Shown here: positions 15,389 to 22,030 of the stretch, in pieces
Layout of the letters: the number at the start of each line of letters is the position of its first letter
Position numbering within the stretch: the stretch's first letter is position 1
Source: Verrucomicrobiales bacterium
GTDB lineage: Bacteria; Verrucomicrobiota; Verrucomicrobiia; Verrucomicrobiales; SKLO01
Assembly (NCBI GenBank): GCA_007123195.1
Contig: SKLO01000484.1
Location: forward strand, 1 to 28,571
Direction: 5' to 3'
DNA: 28,571 nucleotides
Position numbers and translations under genes: made by a program
Notes under the pieces: model-generated
Databases searched by the model: none
What the model was told of the DNA's origin: nothing
The model's input: the letters and a program-made list of their open reading frames with translations, nothing else

Positions 15389-15616
15389 TCACGCACGGCG
15401 CCGACGCGAAAGCAACGCGAGAGCGCCGATCGCCATGAGGAAGGCGGAACGCGGCTCAGGGGTCGCGAGTTGCAGAGTCACCGCGTCTGCCCCTGAGGTG
15501 GCGATGAAGTAGCGGTTGAGGGCGACGCTTCCAAGGTCGGCGTTCCCGCCCCCTTCATAGAGTTGGTTGAGGTTGAACCGGAAAAAACCTCCGACTGGGT
15601 GGGCAGGGTTCTGCAA
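15389..15616 (-). pseudogene. C-terminal fragment of a PEP-CTERM sorted protein
   Basis: The frame ends with TPEPRSAFLMAIGALALLSR and an Arg-rich tail, the PEP-CTERM sorting signal (PEP box, hydrophobic helix, basic end) that is processed by exosortase. Before it, GGFFRFNLNQLYEGGGNADLG and RYFIATSGAD look like the last strands of an exported beta-rich protein. The frame is closed by a TGA just upstream (near 15639), and no signal peptide or ATG exists; only a TTG start is available. It is therefore most likely the 3' remnant of a larger secreted protein. A terminator-like hairpin follows it. Confidence 0.6.
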
Positions 15617-15841
15617 TGTTTGACAGGATCTTCTGCCCCGTCAATAAGGAACACTCACCAATCGCCGACCACCAGACCAGAGATCGGCCATTGGCAGGCA
15701 TGTCGGCCGGTTCCCGCCACAGGCTTGTCCCGCCGCAGCGCCGGAGCGAGGACCGCTCAGCCAGCCGTGCCCCCTGCCCCCCAATAAAGGGCCGTCACTG
15801 CTTCATGAGAATCCAACCCAAACCCCATTCCAAATGAAAAA

Positions 15842-16180
15842 CCCAGTCGGCAACCCGGGCGTGAACAGTTATCCGCCGTTCGTTTACGTTGAAAACTGCG
15901 CAAGAACCAGTGGGTCTGCATTCCGGCACAGGGAGCGGGAGGTTTCCAGGGAAGCAAACCCGGTGGGCAACTCTTCTCGGACGCCCCAGCCCTTCCGTTC
16001 ACCGGACGCACCCACAGCGATTGCGAAAACGGCCGGATCCGCCCGGGCGAGCCGCCCGCGCAATTGTTTGACATCGAAGCCGATCCCCGGCAGGAGAACA
16101 ACCTCCACGACGAGCGTCCCGGGTTGGCGCAGGAACTTGAGGAAGCACTTGATTATTATCGGAACCAGATTCCTGGGTCA
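15842..16180 (+). pseudogene. sulfatase remnant, frameshifted and truncated
   Basis: Two plus-strand frames carry sulfatase-like pieces. One (about 15858-15896) reads NSYPPFVYVEN, like the internal PPxVYxEN segment of arylsulfatases. A second frame (about 15968-16170) reads FTGRTHSDCENGRIRPGEPP, continues AQLFDIEADPRQENNLHDER and ends near ALDYYRNQI; the LFDIExDPxxxxNL block is the C-terminal sulfatase signature. The pieces are in different frames, no CxPSR formylglycine motif or signal peptide lies upstream, and the frame runs on without a proper stop. It is adjacent to and convergent with the first intact sulfatase of the locus. The interval 15617-15841 upstream shows nothing else supportable. 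Confidence 0.55.
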
Positions 16181-16338
16181 GCCGCTGGGGTGGATCAATT
16201 TGGCGCAATAGGCCTGTCCGTTTTTCGTCTCAAGGCAATCCACCTGATCGCGGCCTCGGTTTCGACCGCATGGTTCCCCGGCGGAGATAGCCTGCCGGTT
16301 GAACTGCCTGAACAACTGGGGCCCCGGGCCTTCCCTGG

Positions 16339-17859
16339 CTACAGGTTGTCTTCCCTCAATCTTTTCATCCGTCGGATGTTGGCTTCCACCTGGGGATTGG
16401 GGCGCCTGAGGTATTCCGCCATTGCGTCGTCGTATTCCTCCTCGGTCTCAGCTGCAGGATCGCCGGTGCGCTCCAGCGTTTCATCGAGTGCCCGGCCAAG
16501 CTCTCCGAGCACGGATTGCAAGGCCGGATCATCGGCCAGGTTGTGGATCTGGAAGGGATCATCCCGGTAATCATACAACTCTTCGATGGGGCGGGTGGAA
16601 CTGAACAGCAGGTGCTCGCTGAGTTCCGGCAGCCCCCCCTCCGCACGCATCCGGCGCAGGGCGGCGAGGGTCGGCTTGGCATCCTTGTAGGCGTTGGGCT
16701 GGAGCATCGGCCGGCCGGGATGGCCGTTGCGGATATAAAGATGGCGGTCGCTCCTGAGACTGCGGATCCGGTCGACGGTTTCGTCGCATCTGTCCCGGGC
16801 CGCAAAGGCGTAGACCCGCGGTTCCAGTGAGGCATCGAGCAGGTCGCGTCCCTGCATCCAGCCTGGAATCGGGATGCCCGCCACGGCGAGCGAGGTTGGC
16901 GCCATGTCGATGTGCTCCACAAGGTCGGTCCTCACCGCGTCGTGTGGAACACCGGGGCCGTTGACGATGAACGGAATGTGGGTCCCCTCATCGTAGAGGA
17001 ACTGCTTGCCCCGGGCGTGGCTGATGCCCTGGTCGGTCATGAAGATGATGAAGGTGTTCTCCAGCAACCCCTCGTCCGCCAGTCGGTCGAGCACCAGGCC
17101 CACTTGCCAGTCCGTCACCCGGACCGAGTCGAGGTAATCGGCCCAATCCTCTAGCAGTACCGGGTCGGGCGGATAGTAGGGCGGAAGTGTCACGTCGGCG
17201 GGATCGGTGCGACTGCCGAACTGCTGCTCCATTCGCTGCCGAAAGGCCTTCAGGACTTCCGGGGAACCGTCGCGCAACTTGCCCCCGTGCAACTGCACCT
17301 GCATGAAAAAAGGCTGCCCCGGCTGGCGGTCGGCCCAGTCGTGACTGTCGTAAATGGCGCGATCCCATTCGAAGTTGTAGTCGGTCTTGCCAAACAGGCG
17401 TCGGGGCGGAATATCCGGGGGAAAAGACAGGCCACGATGGTCCCTCCCGGGAAGGCCGCTGCCGATGCAGGTGTGGTAGCCGGCCTGTTGAAACAGGATC
17501 GGCACAGGCACGACCCCGTCCGGCAGATGAATCCTGCGCTCGCCGCGACCACTGCGGTGGTGGTGGCTGCCGATGCTCGTCTGATACATGCCGGTGATCA
17601 TCGCTGACCGGCTGGTCGAACAGACTGGCGCGGTCGCATACGCGGAGGTGAACCGGAGCCCGCCCCGCGCCAGCTCGTCGACGCGCGGGGTTGTGATCAG
17701 CGATTCGCCATAGCAGCCGAAGTGCGGCGACATGTCGTCGACCACAAACCAAAGCACATTCGGTCGATCAACCGATCCCTGATCATCACCTTGCGCGACC
17801 GGGACGGCCCCGAAGACCGCCAGACTGGCCAACACTACTGCCATTCGCAAAAACACCAT
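16339..17859 (-). CDS. secreted formylglycine-type sulfatase (heparan N-sulfatase-like), variant CSTSR motif
   Basis: The 506-residue protein has a signal peptide (about residues 1-24), the metal-binding NVLWFVVDDM with D41 and D42, and the formylglycine region APVCSTSRSAMITG with C80. The usual C-x-P/A-S-R has Thr at the third position here. GMYQTSIGSHHHR follows, as in N-sulphoglucosamine sulphohydrolase-like S1 sulfatases. MTDQGISHARGK supplies the later metal ligands, and IEELYDYRDDPFQIHNLADD is the C-terminal block. It acts on sulfate esters or sulfamates of glycans, probably in the periplasm, after maturation by a formylglycine-generating enzyme not seen here. It is the last of three minus-strand sulfatases, about 100 bp from its neighbour. 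Confidence 0.92.
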   Translation of the reverse strand: MVFLRMAVVLASLAVFGAVPVAQGDDQGSVDRPNVLWFVVDDMSPHFGCYGESLITTPRVDELARGGLRFTSAYATAPVCSTSRSAMITGMYQTSIGSHHHRSGRGERRIHLPDGVVPVPILFQQAGYHTCIGSGLPGRDHRGLSFPPDIPPRRLFGKTDYNFEWDRAIYDSHDWADRQPGQPFFMQVQLHGGKLRDGSPEVLKAFRQRMEQQFGSRTDPADVTLPPYYPPDPVLLEDWADYLDSVRVTDWQVGLVLDRLADEGLLENTFIIFMTDQGISHARGKQFLYDEGTHIPFIVNGPGVPHDAVRTDLVEHIDMAPTSLAVAGIPIPGWMQGRDLLDASLEPRVYAFAARDRCDETVDRIRSLRSDRHLYIRNGHPGRPMLQPNAYKDAKPTLAALRRMRAEGGLPELSEHLLFSSTRPIEELYDYRDDPFQIHNLADDPALQSVLGELGRALDETLERTGDPAAETEEEYDDAMAEYLRRPNPQVEANIRRMKRLREDNL

Positions 17860-17962
17860 GCGATGATGAACGGCACCAAGCCCCTCAAGCTGTCAGTCTG
17901 GTGTGCTGCCGGAGGTCTGCTGAAACCACCGGCCAAAAATCGTCGTGAGGTAAACTTGGGGG

Positions 17963-19531
17963 CTACGGCACCACGATGTTCTCCCACCCGGCGGGTTCAT
18001 CCCCGGGGGCAAGGAACTCGCGCATGGGGCTGTAGCGGCGGTAGCTCTCGAAAATGTCCGGGTCCGGCCCGACCACGCGTGGATCACCGGTTTCCGTCAG
18101 GTAGGCGTCGAGGCGGGCAGCCAACTCGGCGCGGACCTCGGCGTAATCAGGGTCGGCGGCCAGATTGTTCAGGCAGCCTGGATCTTTGCGGATGTCGAAC
18201 AACTCCTCGGCCGGGCGCTTGCCGACCGAGCGCAGGTAGAACTCCCGGTATTCGGGATGGTCGCGGTTCGCGATGATGAAGGTTTTGCTCGGACTGTCGT
18301 CGATGTCGGCAAACGCGTTGCCGCCATGGGTGATGGGACCGAGTTCACCATCTTCACGCAGGGCCCGCGGCGCACCGGCCGGCCAGCGATCGGGCTTGAG
18401 GTTGCGGATGTAGAGGAACTCGTGGGTGCGGACCGATCGCATCGGGTAGGCCAGATTGTCATGCCGGGCGCTGGTGTGACGTTCGCGACCACAAAAAACC
18501 GCGTCGCGTTCCGGCTCGACCAGGCCCTCCCCGTCGCCGCGCAGGAGGTCGAGTAGACTGCGACCCGCAATGGGATGAGCTTGCGGAGGTTCCACCCCGG
18601 TGGCTTCGTAAATCGTGGCGGTCAGGTCGATCAGGTTGACCAGGTCGGAGACCGTGCGGCCACCGGGAATTTCTCCCCCCCATCGCACCGCCAGTGGCAC
18701 GCGGGTGCTGTATTCATACAGGTTCGCTTTGGCGCGGGGGAAGCCCATGCCGTGGTCGCTGGTGACGAAAATCAGCGTATTGTCCAGTTCACCCGCTTCC
18801 TCGAGCATGGTCAGCACGAGACCGAGCTGCTCGTCGTAGATCTCGATCATGCGCAGGTAATCGGCAATGTGACTGCGCACCTCCGGCACGTCCGGCAGGA
18901 ACGGCGGCACCACGATGGCGTCGAGGTCGAAACCCGCTTCAACCCCGCTGCCACGGTTGGCGCGGATGGTGCCGGGATGGGGTTCGCGCGAGCCGAACCA
19001 GAACAGGAACGGCCGGTCCTCCGGGCGTTGGTCGAGGAACCTGCGGAAGCCCTCGGAATAGGTGGCGCCGCGAAAGTTCGGTCCGGCCGGGTTGCGCTCC
19101 CAGCCCTCGCTGTTTCCGGGCGACCAGCCCTTGCCGGTCATGCCGATGAAGTAACCGGCCTGTTCAAGCCGGTCGGGGAACACCTCGTAGGTGGGTGGGA
19201 AGGTGCTCGCGTGGGTGCCGGCGTGTTCGATCTGCCAGTGGTTGCGCCCGGTCAGGATGGCCGCGCGGGTGGGAGAACAACCGGGTGTGGGAGCGAACGC
19301 CTGCTCGAACAGTACGCCCTCGGCCGCGATGCGGTCGAAGGCGGGCGTGCGGGCGGCGTCGTAGCCGTAAGCGCCGGCGTGCAGCCAGCTCTGGTCGTCG
19401 GAGATCACGAACAGCACGTTCGGCGGGCCTTCGGTCTCGTCGGCGGCAAGGTTGGCGGGAAGGGGGACGGCAGCCAACAGCAGGGCGGCGAGCAGTGGTC
19501 CGGCAATGCCGGGTGAAAGGGGGTGGTTCAT
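17963..19531 (-). CDS. secreted formylglycine-type sulfatase
   Basis: The 522-residue protein has a signal peptide (hydrophobic GPLLAALLLAAVPLPANLAA), NVLFVISDDQSW with D45 and D46, and a canonical formylglycine motif GCSPTRAAILTG with C85. GRNHWQIEHAGTHAS follows. TSDHGMGFPRAKANLYE carries the late Asp-His metal ligands, and PAEELFDIRKDPGCLNNLAAD is the C-terminal signature. The start at 19531 is chosen over an in-frame start at 19585 because it directly precedes the signal peptide. It is closely similar to the sulfatase at 25191-26741 (shared GKRPAEEL and DPDYAEVRxELAxRL blocks), so these two are paralogs, probably with related substrates. Confidence 0.95.
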   Translation of the reverse strand: MNHPLSPGIAGPLLAALLLAAVPLPANLAADETEGPPNVLFVISDDQSWLHAGAYGYDAARTPAFDRIAAEGVLFEQAFAPTPGCSPTRAAILTGRNHWQIEHAGTHASTFPPTYEVFPDRLEQAGYFIGMTGKGWSPGNSEGWERNPAGPNFRGATYSEGFRRFLDQRPEDRPFLFWFGSREPHPGTIRANRGSGVEAGFDLDAIVVPPFLPDVPEVRSHIADYLRMIEIYDEQLGLVLTMLEEAGELDNTLIFVTSDHGMGFPRAKANLYEYSTRVPLAVRWGGEIPGGRTVSDLVNLIDLTATIYEATGVEPPQAHPIAGRSLLDLLRGDGEGLVEPERDAVFCGRERHTSARHDNLAYPMRSVRTHEFLYIRNLKPDRWPAGAPRALREDGELGPITHGGNAFADIDDSPSKTFIIANRDHPEYREFYLRSVGKRPAEELFDIRKDPGCLNNLAADPDYAEVRAELAARLDAYLTETGDPRVVGPDPDIFESYRRYSPMREFLAPGDEPAGWENIVVP

Positions 19532-19647
19532 GACATCCAGATAGGTCGCATTGATGGGGTTGGCAAGTCCCGGGCGATGGAGCATCCGCGGATCGAGCAG
19601 CTGGATGGTTCCTTGTCAACCGGAGCGTGGCGGGTTGGGCGGGTTGG

Positions 19648-19992
19648 TCACTGGGCGCTGCCGTGTTCCAAGTCGGAAGGAGCCCTGGCCAGGAGCCACT
19701 CACATGCCTTGACGAACGCACCGAGATTACGCTCTTCAGTGTTGTATCTTGGTTCCCAGCTAACCACCACATGGTAGCGGCCATCGCGCACGACCTCAAG
19801 GATCCACGTGTCGCCATCCGTTCCGAGGACCTCCATATTTGTGGAGGGTTTGGTGAAGAACCCAATGTCCCGGAAAAGCCGCAAAAAAGGTCGAACCTGC
19901 GCCATTGTGAGGCTTGCGGAAGCGGTTGCGGGCTGTTCTTCTTGCATCATGCCGGCGAGCCTGGCATGATGGATCGTGTAGCCTTGCTCCAC
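19648..19992 (-). CDS. small unknown protein, possibly 5'-truncated
   Basis: The frame encodes up to 114 residues from a GTG at 19992. The core is GTDGDTWILEVVRDGRYHVV followed by WEPRYNTEERNLGAFVKACEWLL, which looks like a genuine alpha/beta fold: paired strands and a terminal helix. No name is recognised; similar short proteins are scattered in planctomycete genomes. The N-terminal third (MMQEEQPATASASLTMAQVR) is low-complexity, and ATG starts at 19950, 19947 or 19905 are alternatives. No signal peptide is visible. It lies between two sulfatase genes on the same strand without an obvious functional link. Confidence 0.5.
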   Translation of the reverse strand: MEQGYTIHHARLAGMMQEEQPATASASLTMAQVRPFLRLFRDIGFFTKPSTNMEVLGTDGDTWILEVVRDGRYHVVVSWEPRYNTEERNLGAFVKACEWLLARAPSDLEHGSAQ

Positions 19993-20062
19993 CCTGCTTA
20001 GGCGGACCGACTGCGGTCCTCAGACAGCATTGCGGTTGCGAGAACGAGGAGCGGGGCGGCTT

Positions 20063-20197
20063 TCATGGCTGGAGGTAAATTGCGTGATGGACGCCGGTTG
20101 TTCCGAGCGGGGCGGCGGCTCGTTCGCGCCATTTTTTGACGGTGCCATTAGCCATGCGCTGCCAGAAGGCGGGTTGGAATGCGCTAGGGTTGCTCAT
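20063..20197 (-). CDS. doubtful 44-residue ORF of unknown function
   Basis: The minus-strand frame begins MSNPSAFQPAFWQRMANGTV and ends GVHHAIYLQP. It is not recognised; the composition is plausible for a protein but there is no ribosome binding site and no family. It may be part of a decayed gene or an intergenic repeat. Confidence 0.18.
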   Translation of the reverse strand: MSNPSAFQPAFWQRMANGTVKKWRERAAAPLGTTGVHHAIYLQP

Positions 20198-20234
20198 GGG
20201 TGGAAGCTGCCACGGCGCATCGGGGAATGAACGC

Positions 20235-20402
20235 TCATTCTGAACGCCCCAAATGACGGAGCAACTCTTCAGGGGTCGATGCAGCGACAGTTGACCTGCG
20301 GTACTCCCGGGTGTTGCGGGTGGCAATGACCTGGGCTTGGAATTTGAGCGCCGCAGCGGTCTGCATGGCGTCTTCCAGCTCTTTGAATCCCGGGACACCT
20401 CG
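20235..20402 (-). pseudogene. C-terminal remnant of a PIN-domain (VapC-like) toxin
   Basis: The minus frame reads GVPGFKELEDAMQTAAALKF, then QAQVIATRNTREYRRSTVAA and STPEELLRHLG before the stop at 20235-20237. The sequence of ED-A-x-Q-x-AAA, then I-x-TRNxxDYRxS, then TPEELL is the C-terminal half of many PIN toxins. The first acidic motif and the N-terminal half are absent, and the preceding sequence is the end of the sulfatase gene at 20437, so this is a truncated gene. No antitoxin was found beside it. Confidence 0.6.
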
Positions 20403-20436
20403 CAGCCGGCGTCGACCGCATTGCGAGCATCGTGCC

Positions 20437-21885
20437 CTACCGGCGCCGGAGGGCGGGGGCGTGCTCGTCGAGGGTGCGGAGCAACTCGCGCACGCGTTCG
20501 GGATGGTCGGCGGTGTGGTTGCGGGTTTCTCCAGGATCGGTCTGGTAGTCGAACAGCTCCGCCTGGTCGCCGTCGCCTGCAACGATAAGCCTCCAGCGGT
20601 CGTCGCGGATTGTCCGCCGGTTCCCCCAATAACCGAACGCAGGCTTGGACGAGGCGGCGGCAGGGTCTTCAAGCTGCGGACGCAGGCTGAGGCCGTCGAG
20701 CCCGTCCGGAGCCTGGAGCCCGCACAGGTCGGCCAGGGTCGGGAATATATCGATGGTCTCGACGGTGGCCTCCGAGATTTCGCCGGGACGCTCCAGGCCG
20801 GGATGACGAATGATCAGCGGCGCGCGCAGCGAGTGCTCGTAAAGGCAGTGTTTGCCCCAGATGGCGTGTTCACCGAGCAGGAAACCGTGGTCGCTCCAAA
20901 CGACGACGATGGTGTTGTCCTCCAGCCCGTGCTCGTTCAGGGCTTGCAACACCCGGCCAACCTGAGTGTCCACATAACTGACCGCTGCAGCGTAGGCCAC
21001 GCGCAGTTCGCGAACGTAGTCGGGATCGTCATCCGGGTCGCGCCCGTCGTGACCGTAGTTGCCGCGGAATTCACCACTGCGATGCCAGCCGGAGGGCCAG
21101 TCCCGCCGGGCAGCCACCTCGGGTTCCAGATCGGGCACGCCGTCGGCGTGGAGATCGAAGTAACTCTTGGGCGCGGCGAATGGCAGGTGCGGCTTGAAGA
21201 AACCGACCGCAAACAACCAGGGTTCGGCGCTGTCGGCGAGTTCACCCAGCGTGGCGATGGCGTCGCGCGCGACCCAGGCGTCCGAATAGGTCTCGTCGGG
21301 ACCGTCGAAGGCCTCGATCGGCGGCGATTGCCCGCGCACCCGGGCCACGCCGTCGGCGTAACCGTGCATGATCGCTTCGGCATGCGGCCACGGGCCGTCT
21401 GGGATCCAGTGCTTGTCCCACACGCCGGGCAGTTCCTCCGGCGGCGCGTCCCAGTTTCTGCCGCTGAGTCCGCCGGGATAATGTCCGATCTTGCCCAGCG
21501 CAAGCGTGCGGTAGCCGGCGTCGCGGAACATGGCCGGCAGGCTGCGGTCGGCCCAGTCGCCCGAGGTATCCCGGATCGCGTTGTTGCCGGCGTGTACCGG
21601 CCTGCTCGGACGCATGCCGCTGATCAGTGCGTAGCGGGAGGCCCCACAGGTGGGCGCCTGGACATAGTGATGACTGAATAGCCGGGCAGTGGCGGCGAAG
21701 GCGTCGAGATGCGGCGTGACCGCGTGTCCGGCACCAAGCGCACCGAGATCGTTGCGCAGGTCGTCGATAGAAATGAACAGCACGTTGGGACGCTCTTCCG
21801 CTGAAACTGAAGGGGCGATAGCGACGCAGAGCAAAAGCAGGCCGGACAGCGGGCGCAGCAGCAGGGGAAGCCGGGACAAGGACAT
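20437..21885 (-). CDS. secreted sulfatase, iduronate-2-sulfatase-like
   Basis: The 482-residue protein has a signal peptide (about residues 1-29), NVLFISIDDLRNDLG with D41 and D42, and the formylglycine motif APTCGASRYALISG with C80 (the C-x-A-S-R variant). GMRPSRPVH follows, as in iduronate-2-sulfatase-like S1 sulfatases. Further motifs are FFKPHLPFAAPKSYFDL, VVVWSDHGFLLGEHAIWGKH with the late Asp-His ligands, and AELFDYQTDPGETRNHTADH. The in-frame start at 21933 is less likely because ATG 21885 directly precedes the signal peptide. It is divergent from the LamG/BNR gene at 22031 across a 145-bp gap, so a shared regulatory region is possible. Confidence 0.95.
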   Translation of the reverse strand: MSLSRLPLLLRPLSGLLLLCVAIAPSVSAEERPNVLFISIDDLRNDLGALGAGHAVTPHLDAFAATARLFSHHYVQAPTCGASRYALISGMRPSRPVHAGNNAIRDTSGDWADRSLPAMFRDAGYRTLALGKIGHYPGGLSGRNWDAPPEELPGVWDKHWIPDGPWPHAEAIMHGYADGVARVRGQSPPIEAFDGPDETYSDAWVARDAIATLGELADSAEPWLFAVGFFKPHLPFAAPKSYFDLHADGVPDLEPEVAARRDWPSGWHRSGEFRGNYGHDGRDPDDDPDYVRELRVAYAAAVSYVDTQVGRVLQALNEHGLEDNTIVVVWSDHGFLLGEHAIWGKHCLYEHSLRAPLIIRHPGLERPGEISEATVETIDIFPTLADLCGLQAPDGLDGLSLRPQLEDPAAASSKPAFGYWGNRRTIRDDRWRLIVAGDGDQAELFDYQTDPGETRNHTADHPERVRELLRTLDEHAPALRRR

Positions 21886-22002
21886 GATACCACGATATAG
21901 CGAGGAAGCTTGATTTGGCAAAGATTTCCGCAAGGTTGACGCCGCCCGCCAAAGGGGTCAGCTTGATGTTTGCAACAACCGCTCCGATGAGCGGCGCCGT
22001 TA

Positions 22003-22020
22003 CCCCCCCAAAAAAAGGAG
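22003..22020 (+). promoter_or_regulatory. C7A7 tract fused to a strong ribosome binding site
   Basis: Seven C (22003-22009) and seven A (22010-22016) run directly into GGAG, giving AAGGAG at 22015-22020, 10 bases before the ATG at 22031. This is one of the few clear Shine-Dalgarno sites in the window. The homopolymer tracts are slippage-prone and could vary the leader length. Confidence 0.6.
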
Positions 22021-22030
22021 CCCACCAGCA

